NCBI GenBank assembly: GCA_035325995.1
Contig: DAOKYU010000004.1
Location: forward strand, 186,001 to 250,000
Source of the DNA: Thermodesulfobacteriota bacterium
Lineage (GTDB): Bacteria > Desulfobacterota_D > UBA1144 > Nemesobacterales > UBA2774
Direction of reading: 5' to 3'
Length of the DNA: 64,000 nucleotides
In this document: piece after piece, positions 27,621 through 35,228 of the stretch
Numbering within the stretch: position 1 is the first letter of the stretch
Layout: every line of letters starts with the position of its first letter
The notes under the pieces: model-generated
Databases searched by the model: none
Told to the model about the DNA's origin: nothing
Seen by the model: only the letters and a program-made list of their open reading frames with translations
Made by a program: the position numbers and the translations under genes

Positions 27621-28859
27621 ATGATGCTAAAAAAGCCTGAATTTTCCAACATGTTCGACGACTTCGGCCACGGTCAGGCCGAAATGGTGGACGACTTCGG
27701 CGGCGACGAATTGGAGGAAATAGACGATTACCTCGAAGAAGAAACCGAAGAGACCGCCGAGGCGGAGGAAAACGAAAACCGCAATATTAAAACCAATCGA
27801 GAAGAGGTAAACCAGGATCTCCGGCTTGTAAACGCCTATTTCAAGGAAGTCAGCACGGAGACGCTCCTCGCCCCGAACGAGGAAGCCCACGTCGCGGCGA
27901 AGATAAAATGCTGCGAGGACAGGGCGACGAGCATCCGTAAAAAAATAGAAAAACTCCTTGGCAAGAGGCTGGGCAATGAGCCTGAAAAGCTCGACAATGC
28001 GATAAGCGGGTTTTACAGCCGCGATACCCGGGCCATGACGGCCGACGAAAAAAATAAGTACACCGAGACCTGCGGACAGCTGAGCACGCTTGCCGGCCTT
28101 CACAGGGTATATCAGAAAAAGGGATTCGAGCTCAGGAACAGGTTTATAAAAGCCAACCTAAGGCTCGTGGCCAGCATGGCGAAGAGATTCGCCGGAAGGG
28201 GCGTCCCGTTCCTCGACCTCATCCAGGAAGGGAACCTAGGCCTCATAAAGGCCGTCGAGAGGTTCGATCACAGGAAGGGTTACAGGTTCTCGACGTACGC
28301 CTGCTGGTGGATCAACCAGGCGATGACGAGGGGCGTCTTCAACCAGACCCGCACCGTGAAAATGCCGGCATATCTGCTCGAAAAGGCCGGGAAGGTACGG
28401 CACGTGAAGAGGGAGCTTACGCGCGAGAACGAAAGGGAGCCGCTCCCCGAGGAGATCGCCGAGAAGGCCGAGATGAGCGTCGAGAACGTCAGGAGAATTC
28501 TCGAGTCCGGCACGAACAAGGTCGTAAGGCTCGATACCCCGATATGGAACGGCGAGAAGGCCACCTTCCTCGATTACGTAGAGGATTCGGGTGCGCTCAA
28601 GATCGATTCCCTCATAGCCGAGATATCCATACCGGGGAATATTAACGACGCCCTTCTCATACTCCCGATAAGGGAGCGCGAGGTAGTGAAGATGAGGTTC
28701 GGTATAGGATACGAATGCCCCTACACCCTCGACGAGATAGGCAGGAAGTTCCGACTCACGAGGGAAAGGATAAGACAAATAGAAAAGAAGGCCCTCGACA
28801 GGATAAGGAGGTCGAAGTCGGCCCCCGTCCTCAGGAGCCTCATGGAAGTATACAACTGA
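27621..28859 (+). CDS. RNA polymerase sigma-70 factor (RpoD/RpoS-type)
   Basis: A 412-residue sigma factor. The first 60 residues are very acidic (DDYLEEETEETAEAEE). Region 1.2 follows (VNAYFKEVSTETLLAPNEE), then a short insertion of about 70 residues, regions 2.1-2.4 (FLDLIQEGNLGLIKAVERFD, YACWWINQAMTRG), region 3 and region 4 (ILPIREREVVKMRFGIG, LDEIGRKFRLTRERIRQIE). There is no region 1.1 of the usual type and no large RpoD insertion, so it may be an alternative group 2 factor rather than the housekeeping one. AAGGAGG lies 3 nt before the first ATG and 6 nt before the second (27624); the second is better spaced. Confidence 0.9.
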   Translation: MMLKKPEFSNMFDDFGHGQAEMVDDFGGDELEEIDDYLEEETEETAEAEENENRNIKTNREEVNQDLRLVNAYFKEVSTETLLAPNEEAHVAAKIKCCEDRATSIRKKIEKLLGKRLGNEPEKLDNAISGFYSRDTRAMTADEKNKYTETCGQLSTLAGLHRVYQKKGFELRNRFIKANLRLVASMAKRFAGRGVPFLDLIQEGNLGLIKAVERFDHRKGYRFSTYACWWINQAMTRGVFNQTRTVKMPAYLLEKAGKVRHVKRELTRENEREPLPEEIAEKAEMSVENVRRILESGTNKVVRLDTPIWNGEKATFLDYVEDSGALKIDSLIAEISIPGNINDALLILPIREREVVKMRFGIGYECPYTLDEIGRKFRLTRERIRQIEKKALDRIRRSKSAPVLRSLMEVYN

Positions 28860-28872
28860 CCATCCTCCTTTG

Positions 28873-28914
28873 CCGGCGCGCTACGATTCGATGATTCGCA
28901 GCGCGCCGGTTTTT
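28873..28914 (+). terminator. Rho-independent terminator after the sigma-factor gene
   Basis: A 10-bp perfect stem CCGGCGCGCT / AGCGCGCCGG (28873-28882 and 28900-28909), followed at once by TTTTT, 14 nt after the stop codon. Confidence 0.92.
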
Positions 28915-28976
28915 ACTTTCCTCCCTCACTTTAATTATTAGGACAAACCCTCCTATCGGTTTTAAGTGCCCGCCGT

Positions 28977-29657
28977 ATGTTATCCTTTTCCGAATCTCGG
29001 ATGAAATCGAACGACATCCATCCCGTAATAGACGCTCTCTCGAAGGCGGCCCCGTCGTGGGACGTCCCCGCCGTAACGCTCGTCGCCGAAACATCGCGCG
29101 ACCCGTTCAGGGTGCTGATATCTACGGTCCTCAGCCTGAGGACGAAAGACGAAACTACGGCCGCCGCGTCACGGAGGCTCTTCGCCCTCGCCGATAACCC
29201 GGCCGATATGCTCAGGCTTAGCGAGGACAAAATTGCCAAGGCGATATATCCCGTCGGGTTTTACAGGGTAAAGGCCCGTAACGTGCTCGACATATGCCGG
29301 ACGCTCGTAGAAAATTACGGCTCGCGGGTCCCGGACGACCTGGACGAGCTCCTAAAGCTTAAAGGCGTCGGCAGGAAGACGGCTAACCTCGTTCTGACGC
29401 TCGGCTACGGTAAGCCCGGCATCTGCGTCGATACGCACGTGCACAGGATTTCGAACCGGCTCGGATACATAAAGACCAAGAACCCGCTCGACACCGAAAT
29501 GGCGCTCAGAAAAAAGCTCCCCCGAAAATACTGGATAGACTACAACAGCCTCCTGGTTGCCTTCGGACAGCACCTTTGCAAGCCCATATCCCCCATGTGC
29601 ACGCTCTGCCCCGTCTCAGAATGGTGCGACAGGGTGGGCGTCGGCAAAAGCAGGTAA
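28977..29657 (+). CDS. nth: Endonuclease III
   Basis: Bifunctional DNA glycosylase/AP lyase for oxidised pyrimidines in base excision repair. 226 residues; a start at 29001 (MKSNDIHPV) would give 218 and is closer to usual length. The helix-hairpin-helix LLKLKGVGRKTANLVL contains the catalytic lysine, and the catalytic aspartate is in CVDTHVHR. The C-terminal 4Fe-4S ligands follow C-X6-C-X2-C-X5-C spacing (CKPISPMCTLCPVSEWC). It has its own region between the sigma terminator and the nuoJ promoter. Confidence 0.95.
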   Translation: MLSFSESRMKSNDIHPVIDALSKAAPSWDVPAVTLVAETSRDPFRVLISTVLSLRTKDETTAAASRRLFALADNPADMLRLSEDKIAKAIYPVGFYRVKARNVLDICRTLVENYGSRVPDDLDELLKLKGVGRKTANLVLTLGYGKPGICVDTHVHRISNRLGYIKTKNPLDTEMALRKKLPRKYWIDYNSLLVAFGQHLCKPISPMCTLCPVSEWCDRVGVGKSR

Positions 29658-29693
29658 GCCCGCCCCTTTTAATCCGTTTTTACGCGGCAAACG

Positions 29694-29721
29694 TTGACTA
29701 TCGCCCTGTTCCACATATACT
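29694..29721 (+). promoter_or_regulatory. nuoJKL promoter candidate
   Basis: TTGACT (29694-29699), 16-bp spacer, TATACT (29716-29721), about 55 nt before the nuoJ start. Both hexamers match 5 of 6. Confidence 0.55.
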
Positions 29722-29776
29722 TCATGTACCTCGAATTAAAGCTCAGTCGCCTATTTATCCGGGAGGTTTTATCAGC

Positions 29777-30283
29777 TTGGAGACTGTATTATTCTATCTG
29801 TTCGCGGCGCTTGCCGTGGCGGGCGCTCTCCTCGTAATCGTTCACAAGAATCCGGTATCGAGTGCCGTATCCCTCGTTCTGACCCTCTTCGCGACGGCTG
29901 TTCTTTTCGTGCTCCTTTCGGCGCACTTCGCGGCCGCGATACAGATACTGGTCTACGCGGGCGCAATAATGGTGCTCTTTCTTTTCACCGTCATGTTCCT
30001 CAATCTAAAACCCGGTGCGCTCGATTTCGACTCCAAAGACATGGCGTTTAAGGGCAGCCTCATCCTGGCAGGGCTCTTTTTCGTCGGTTATTTCGCCATT
30101 CTGGCCTATGGTATGGCGTTTCCGGGCGGCGGGACGGCGGCCCTTCCCGAAGGGTTCGGCACGGTAGAGGGGGTGGGAATGATGTTGTTTACGGACTACC
30201 TGCTTCCGTTCGAGCTTACGTCCGTCCTCATTCTCGCCGCGATCATAGGCGTCGTCGCGATCGCCAAAAGGAGGGAGAGCTGA
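29777..30283 (+). CDS. nuoJ: NADH-quinone oxidoreductase subunit J
   Basis: Membrane subunit of respiratory complex I. I place the start at the TTG at 29777, preceded by GGGAGG about 10 nt upstream. The open frame extends back to 29576, but that part overlaps the end of nth and lacks membrane character. The resulting 168 residues have five hydrophobic segments, including ALAVAGALLVIVHKNPVSSA and the conserved VYAGAIMVLFLFTVMFLNL. It lies 1 nt before nuoK. Confidence 0.9.
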   Translation: METVLFYLFAALAVAGALLVIVHKNPVSSAVSLVLTLFATAVLFVLLSAHFAAAIQILVYAGAIMVLFLFTVMFLNLKPGALDFDSKDMAFKGSLILAGLFFVGYFAILAYGMAFPGGGTAALPEGFGTVEGVGMMLFTDYLLPFELTSVLILAAIIGVVAIAKRRES

Positions 30284-30284
30284 G

Positions 30285-30593
30285 ATGTCCGGCATAACTC
30301 CCGAGCACTACTTCGTGCTTAGCGCAATACTTTTTGTCATAGGGGCCTTCGGTGTCATAGCCAGGAAGAACCTTATAATCGTTCTCATGTCGCTCGAGCT
30401 CATGCTGAATGCCGCGAATCTCGCCTTCATCGCCTTTTCGAGGGTCCACGGCAACATGACAGGGCACATATTCATGATAATGTCGATCACGGTCGCCGCG
30501 GCCGAGGTGGCCGTCGGGCTCGCGCTCGTCGTGGCCGTCTATTCGCACAAGGATTCGCTTAACGTAGATATATTAAAGATGCTTAAGGGCTGA
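30285..30593 (+). CDS. nuoK: NADH-quinone oxidoreductase subunit K
   Basis: Complex I membrane subunit, 102 residues, three helices. The two conserved membrane glutamates used in proton transfer are visible in SLELMLNAANL and AAAEVAVGLAL. The start is one base after the nuoJ stop and the stop is 7 nt before nuoL, so translation is coupled. Confidence 0.96.
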   Translation: MSGITPEHYFVLSAILFVIGAFGVIARKNLIIVLMSLELMLNAANLAFIAFSRVHGNMTGHIFMIMSITVAAAEVAVGLALVVAVYSHKDSLNVDILKMLKG

Positions 30594-30600
30594 CGCACAG

Positions 30601-32577
30601 ATGATACTCTGGATTATTCTCATACCGCTTCTCGGGGCCGCTTTCAACGGGCTCCTCTTCGCTTCGGGCCTTTGGAAAAAGGTTCTCAAGGGCGACGAGC
30701 ACACGGAGAAGAGGATAGTAAGCCTGGTCGGCTGCGGCGTCGTGCTGGTGTCGGCGCTCATTTCGACGGCGCTCTTCACGAAGCTCCTTTCGATGGAGCC
30801 GGGCCAGCGCCGGATAATCCAGGAGCTCTTCGTATGGATACCGTCGGGCTCGTTCACCGTGAGCTTCGATTTTCTCTTCGACACGCTTTCCTGCATAATG
30901 GCGCTCGTGGTAACATGGATAGGCTTTCTCATACACGTCTACTCGACCGGGTACATGCACGACGACAGGGCCTACGCCAAGTATTTCATGTACCTCAATA
31001 TTTTCATATTTTTCATGCTCGTACTCGTCCTCGGCAACAGCTTCCCGCTCATGTTCGTCGGCTGGGAGGGCGTCGGGCTCGCGTCTTATCTCCTGATAGG
31101 ATTCTGGTACGAGAACCCGGACAACGCCGACGCCGGGCGGAAGGCGTTCGTCGTCAACAGGATAGGCGACTTCGGATTTCTCCTCGGAATATTCCTTATA
31201 TTCTACGTCTTCGGCTCGGTAGGCTATCAGGAAGTCTTCGGAAAGGCGCTCGACCCAGTATTCATGAGCGGAGTACCGGCAGCCGTGATAACCGCCATAG
31301 CGCTGCTGCTTTTTGTCGGAGCCGTGGGCAAATCGGCGCAGATACCGCTTTACGTGTGGCTCCCGGACGCCATGGCCGGCCCTACGCCCGTGAGCGCGCT
31401 CATACACGCCGCCACGATGGTCACGGCCGGCGCATACATGGTGGCCAGGTGCAGCGCTATATTCTCCCAGTCCGCAACGGCGCAAATGGTAGTCGTAACG
31501 GTAGCGGTTCTGACGTCCTTCCTCGCGGCGACAATAGCACTAACACAGAACGACATTAAAAAGGTCCTCGCATACTCGACGATAAGCCAGCTCGGCTACA
31601 TGTTCATGGGCATAGGAGTCGGCGCGTATACCGCAGGGCTCTTTCACCTGGTCACGCACGCGTTCTTCAAGGCCCTCCTCTTCCTGGGATCGGGAAGCGT
31701 CATACACGCACTTTCCGGCGAGCAGGACATAAGGCACATGGGAGGCCTGAGGAAATACATCCCGACGACAGCGATAACGTTCCTCATAGGCACGCTCGCG
31801 ATAGCCGGCGTCCCGCTGCTCTCGGGCTTTTTCAGTAAGGACGGCATACTCGGGCAGGTCTACGACAGGGGCTATGCGCTTCACTGGCTCCTGGCGCTGA
31901 TCACGGTCGTCCTCACGGCCGTGTACATGGTGAGGCTCTACCTACTCACCTTCGAAGGCAAAACGAGGATGACCGAGGAAGTGAAACATCATGTGCACGA
32001 GTCGCCCTTCTCGATGACGATACCCCTCATGATACTCGCCGTCCTGTCCATATTCGGCGGATATCTGGGAGTGCCCGAGTTCATGGGAGAGCTCGTCGGC
32101 ATTCACGGATCGAACCTCTTCGACAAGTTCGTCTCGCCGGCGATACTGCTCGATAATTTCGTCTCGACGGGGCACCATCTCCTCGATCACGAAACCCTGC
32201 TTATACTGTCCATCGCGGCGGCCGCTACGGGTATTGTCATCGCGTATTATCTCTACTCCGTAAAGCCGGGGACGGCGGACAAGATAGCGGCCGACAGGAA
32301 CATCGAGCCGCTCTACAACCTTTCCTACAACAAGTGGTACGTAGACGAGCTCTACGACTACATCATAGTCCAGCCCTTCAGGTATCTCTCCAATCTCGCC
32401 GCCTGGTTCGATACGAAGTTTATCGACGGGGCGGTGAACGGCGTCGCGAATATACTGAGGGAGGCGGCCCTCACGCTCCAGGCCGCGCAGACCGGCGTAC
32501 TAAGGAGCTACGCCACACTCATGGCCGTAGGCGCCCTCGCGATACTCGTCTTCATAGTCCTCTGGCAGAAATTCTGA
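30601..32577 (+). CDS. nuoL: NADH-quinone oxidoreductase subunit L
   Basis: Antiporter-like proton-pumping subunit at the distal end of the complex I membrane arm. 658 residues with about sixteen helices. Typical motifs include MFVGWEGVGLASYLLIGFWY, the helix-7 region PLYVWLPDAMAGPTPVSALI, HAATMVTAGAYMVAR, and a C-terminal amphipathic part ending in one final helix. Unusually, the related nuoM and nuoN do not follow; the next gene is glnA on the other strand. Confidence 0.96.
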   Translation: MILWIILIPLLGAAFNGLLFASGLWKKVLKGDEHTEKRIVSLVGCGVVLVSALISTALFTKLLSMEPGQRRIIQELFVWIPSGSFTVSFDFLFDTLSCIMALVVTWIGFLIHVYSTGYMHDDRAYAKYFMYLNIFIFFMLVLVLGNSFPLMFVGWEGVGLASYLLIGFWYENPDNADAGRKAFVVNRIGDFGFLLGIFLIFYVFGSVGYQEVFGKALDPVFMSGVPAAVITAIALLLFVGAVGKSAQIPLYVWLPDAMAGPTPVSALIHAATMVTAGAYMVARCSAIFSQSATAQMVVVTVAVLTSFLAATIALTQNDIKKVLAYSTISQLGYMFMGIGVGAYTAGLFHLVTHAFFKALLFLGSGSVIHALSGEQDIRHMGGLRKYIPTTAITFLIGTLAIAGVPLLSGFFSKDGILGQVYDRGYALHWLLALITVVLTAVYMVRLYLLTFEGKTRMTEEVKHHVHESPFSMTIPLMILAVLSIFGGYLGVPEFMGELVGIHGSNLFDKFVSPAILLDNFVSTGHHLLDHETLLILSIAAAATGIVIAYYLYSVKPGTADKIAADRNIEPLYNLSYNKWYVDELYDYIIVQPFRYLSNLAAWFDTKFIDGAVNGVANILREAALTLQAAQTGVLRSYATLMAVGALAILVFIVLWQKF

Positions 32578-32665
32578 TACCCCCCTCGTTTAAGCACGAA
32601 CAGCGGCGCAACGCGTACACGCCCGGTACCGGCATACAGGGGAGCCATCGTTCCGGCATATTTGT

Positions 32666-32682
32666 CCCACGGTAATCGTGGG
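32666..32682 (+). other. Short GC-rich hairpin downstream of nuoL
   Basis: CCCACG-GTAAT-CGTGGG, a perfect 6-bp stem about 90 nt after nuoL with no T-tract. It may mark the 3' end of the nuoJKL transcript, but this is weak. Confidence 0.3.
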
Positions 32683-32772
32683 CCGGTGAGAGGCTGCATG
32701 TCCCTCAAGGGTGGGGGGAGGTTGAGCCCGTCGCCGGTTATATCCGCGTCAGCTTAAAAGAGAGGTTCGGGC

Positions 32773-32806
32773 AAAAAAAAGCGGCGGCCTTTTTCAAGAC
32801 CGCCGC
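32773..32806 (-). terminator. Rho-independent terminator of glnBA
   Basis: Minus-strand GCGGCGG (32806-32800) pairs with CCGCCGC (32787-32781) and is followed by eight T residues (32780-32773). It lies 42 nt after the glnA stop. Confidence 0.92.
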
Positions 32807-32848
32807 CTGCATCATCCGGTTTTTTCCATTCCTGGTTATAGCGACCGA

Positions 32849-34270
32849 TTACACGTCGAAGTACATCTTGAACTCGTACGGTACGGGCCTCAGCTTGATC
32901 GGGTTAACTTCCTTGTCGGTCTTGTATTCGATCCAGGTCTCGATGACGTCCTCGGTGAATACGTCGCCCTTGAGCAGGAATTCGTGGTCCGCCTCCAGGG
33001 CTTCAAGAGCGCCTTCGAGCGAGCCGGGAACGTTCGGAATCCCCGCGAGCTCCTCCGGCCCGAGAGCGTAAATGTCCTTGTCCAGCGGCTCTCCGGGGCT
33101 GAGCTTCTTCTCTATGCCGTCGAGGCCGGCCATGAGCATCGCCGAAAAGGTGAGGTAGCCGTTACACGACGGGTCGGGGAACCTGCACTCGAGCCTCTTT
33201 GCCTTAGGGCTCGGCGAATACATGGGGATCCTGACCGAGGCGCTCCTGTTCCTTGCCGAGTAGGCGAGGTTCACAGGGGCTTCGAAGCCCGGTACGAGCC
33301 TCCTGTAGGAGTTCGTGGTCGGGTTCGAGAACGCGCATATGGCCCTTGCGTGCTTGAGTATGCCGCCGATGTAATTCATGGCGAGGTCGCTCATGCCCGC
33401 GTAGCCGTTTCCGGCGAAGAGCGGCTTGTCCTTCTTCCATATCGACTGGTGAACGTGCATACCCGAGCCGTTATCCTCGAAGAGGGGCTTGGGCATGAAG
33501 GTCACGGTCTTGCCGAACTGCCTGGCCACGTTCTTGATGACGTATTTGTACCACATCATCTGGTCGCCCATCTGTATGAGCGGGGCGAAGCGCATGTCGA
33601 TTTCGCACTGTCCTGCCGTCGCCACTTCGTGGTGATGGGCCTCGATGCTTATGCCGAGTTTTTCGAGCAGGCTCACCATCTCGGAGCGCATGTCCTGGAG
33701 CGAGTCGGTCGGCGGCGTCGGGAAGTAGCCTTCCTTGTGCCTCGGCTTGTAGCCGAGGTTGGGGTTCTCGTCCCTGCCGGAGTTCCATATGCCTTCCGTG
33801 GAATCGACGAAGTAGTAGCCGGAGTTCGAAGTCTGGTCGTACCTTACGTCGTCGAAAATGAAGAACTCGAGCTCGGGGCCGAAGAACGCCGTGTCGCCGA
33901 TACCCGTGCTCTTGAGGTATGCCACGGCCTTCTTGGCTATGTTCCTGGGGTCGCGCGAGTAGGGCTCGCGCGTAATGGGATCGACGATGTCGCATATGAC
34001 AGCGAGAGTCGGGTGCGTCATGAAAGGATCGATTCTCGCGGTTTCGGCGTCGGGTATCATGAGCATGTCGCTCGCGTGAATCGACTGCCATCCGCGAATA
34101 CTGGAGCCGTCGAACCCGAGACCTTCTTCAAACGTGCCGGCCGATAGCTCGTGCGACGGAACGCTGAAATGCTGCCAGGTGCCGATAAAGTCCAGGAATC
34201 TCAAGTCTATAAATTCGATATTGTTGTCCTTAATAAGCTTTAAAACATCTGCCGGTTTCTTCGGAAGCAT
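32849..34270 (-). CDS. glnA: Type I glutamine synthetase (GSI-beta)
   Basis: Makes glutamine from glutamate, ammonia and ATP. I choose the ATG at 34270 (MLPKKPADVLKLIKDN) because AGGAGGAG precedes it at ideal spacing and the resulting 473 residues match the family. The upstream ATG at 34318 would add a 16-residue Ser/Lys/Gly tail. Motifs: GFDGSSIRGW, FFGPELEFFIFD, MRFAPL, NPTTNSYRRLVPG and RNRSASVRIP. The conserved tyrosine in GEPLDKDIYALGPEE aligns with the adenylylation site of GSI-beta enzymes. The gene follows glnB, so PII-controlled nitrogen regulation is likely. Confidence 0.96.
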   Translation of the reverse strand: MLPKKPADVLKLIKDNNIEFIDLRFLDFIGTWQHFSVPSHELSAGTFEEGLGFDGSSIRGWQSIHASDMLMIPDAETARIDPFMTHPTLAVICDIVDPITREPYSRDPRNIAKKAVAYLKSTGIGDTAFFGPELEFFIFDDVRYDQTSNSGYYFVDSTEGIWNSGRDENPNLGYKPRHKEGYFPTPPTDSLQDMRSEMVSLLEKLGISIEAHHHEVATAGQCEIDMRFAPLIQMGDQMMWYKYVIKNVARQFGKTVTFMPKPLFEDNGSGMHVHQSIWKKDKPLFAGNGYAGMSDLAMNYIGGILKHARAICAFSNPTTNSYRRLVPGFEAPVNLAYSARNRSASVRIPMYSPSPKAKRLECRFPDPSCNGYLTFSAMLMAGLDGIEKKLSPGEPLDKDIYALGPEELAGIPNVPGSLEGALEALEADHEFLLKGDVFTEDVIETWIEYKTDKEVNPIKLRPVPYEFKMYFDV

Positions 34271-34378
34271 ATCCTCTCCTCCTGCTCCTTTGCTTTTAGA
34301 CTTACTTGTAGTGGGCATTACGTTATAGCTCCTCCTGTTGTTATTATTGTCTTTGTATCACTTGTAAAGCGACTCCAA

Positions 34379-34717
34379 TTATAAGGCGTCTTCGCCTCTC
34401 TCCCCCGTCCTTATCCTTATAACCTCTTCCATAGGCAATATAAAGATTTTGCCGTCTCCGATCTTACCGGTCTTGGCACTGTCCATTATTGCATCTATGA
34501 CCTTCGACACCATGTCGTCGGACACAACGATCTCGAGCTTTATCTTGGGTAGAAAGTCTATTACATACTCGGCACCCCTGTAAAGCTCCGTATGACCCTT
34601 CTGTCTTCCGAAACCTTTTACTTCAGTAACCGTGAGACCCTGGACCCCTATTTCCTTGAGGGATTCCTTTACATCGTCGAGCTTGAAAGGCTTAATAATC
34701 GCTTCTACTTTTTTCAT
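34379..34717 (-). CDS. glnB: Nitrogen regulatory protein PII
   Basis: Trimeric 2-oxoglutarate/ATP sensor that controls glutamine synthetase and nitrogen genes. Started at the ATG at 34717, preceded by AGGAGG, it has 112 residues. The T-loop carries Tyr51 (GHTELYRGAEY), the uridylylation site. The end GKIGDGKIFILP with the B-loop is intact. The frame's further 15 upstream residues are Cys/His-rich and unlikely. It is transcribed ahead of glnA. Confidence 0.96.
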   Translation of the reverse strand: MKKVEAIIKPFKLDDVKESLKEIGVQGLTVTEVKGFGRQKGHTELYRGAEYVIDFLPKIKLEIVVSDDMVSKVIDAIMDSAKTGKIGDGKIFILPMEEVIRIRTGERGEDAL

Positions 34718-34752
34718 GAGATATTCCTCCTTCCCATGGCAGTGATGCAAAC

Positions 34753-34781
34753 AACATACCACTTATCAAAAACCTTTTCAA
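34753..34781 (-). promoter_or_regulatory. glnBA promoter candidate (sigma-70 type)
   Basis: Minus-strand TTGAAA (34781-34776), 17-bp spacer, TATGTT (34758-34753), about 35 nt before the glnB ATG. A nearby TGGCA/TGC pair resembles a sigma-54 site but has the wrong spacing. Confidence 0.5.
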
Positions 34782-35228
34782 TCAATGATTTTAAGGGTTT
34801 ATATCAAAAGTTTCAGGATTTGGCTGCCCAATATTTAAGCAAATGATGCCAAAAATTAAACATTGACGGCAAGGAACGAACCGACGACGTGGCATAGCGA
34901 ACGGCGCCCGGTCCGAAGGGCTAAGGGAAGAGGCGCCTGTCCCGGGAAGACCGGAAGGCAAACCCAACTCCTCCCGGCCGGCCGTCACGCCCCCGGACGG
35001 CAGCCGTCGCCGGGGGCGCTTGAGACTCCATCCCCCCGGATGCCCCGTGCGGAACGCCGGGTTTACCCCAGGTATTTGTATCTCATCACGGGTGCGCACA
35101 AATTTCCTCAAATGACGTTTTTTGTCACGGAAAATGAAGATTCTAACCTCCCCGTTACCGATCAAATAGCCAGTGTTCATTGACGCTTATCCTTATAAAC
35201 CACAATGGCATGATATTTGCTCACCATA
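34782..35228. other. Long non-coding spacer upstream of glnB with GC-rich structured core
   Basis: About 450 nt with no convincing gene. The part near glnB is AT-rich. From about 34870 to 35060 it turns GC-rich and contains a strong stem at 34988-35018: 9 bp CGCCCCCGG/CCGGGGGCG plus 4 inner base pairs with a CAG loop and a 2-nt bulge. No T-tract follows on either strand, so it is not a normal terminator. It may be part of a structured RNA or a leader of the plus-strand gene, but no known RNA family fits. Confidence 0.45.

Noticed and set aside
29576..29776. N-terminal extension of nuoJ overlapping nth
   Set aside because: The 67 extra codons overlap the Fe-S end of nth and lack membrane character; the TTG at 29777 has a good Shine-Dalgarno.
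34820..34860. Sigma-54 promoter before glnB
   Set aside because: On the minus strand TGGCA and TGC are present, but GG and GC lie 10 bp apart rather than the required 12, so the site does not fit. A sigma-70 candidate is closer to the gene.
34930..34970. Cyclic-di-GMP riboswitch (GGCAAACC-like string)
   Set aside because: The matching GACGCAAAGCC half of the aptamer is absent, so the resemblance is a chance string.
34791..35180. 129-residue minus-strand open frame upstream of glnB
   Set aside because: Pro/Arg/Gly-rich composition following local GC content, no start signal, and no family-like pattern.
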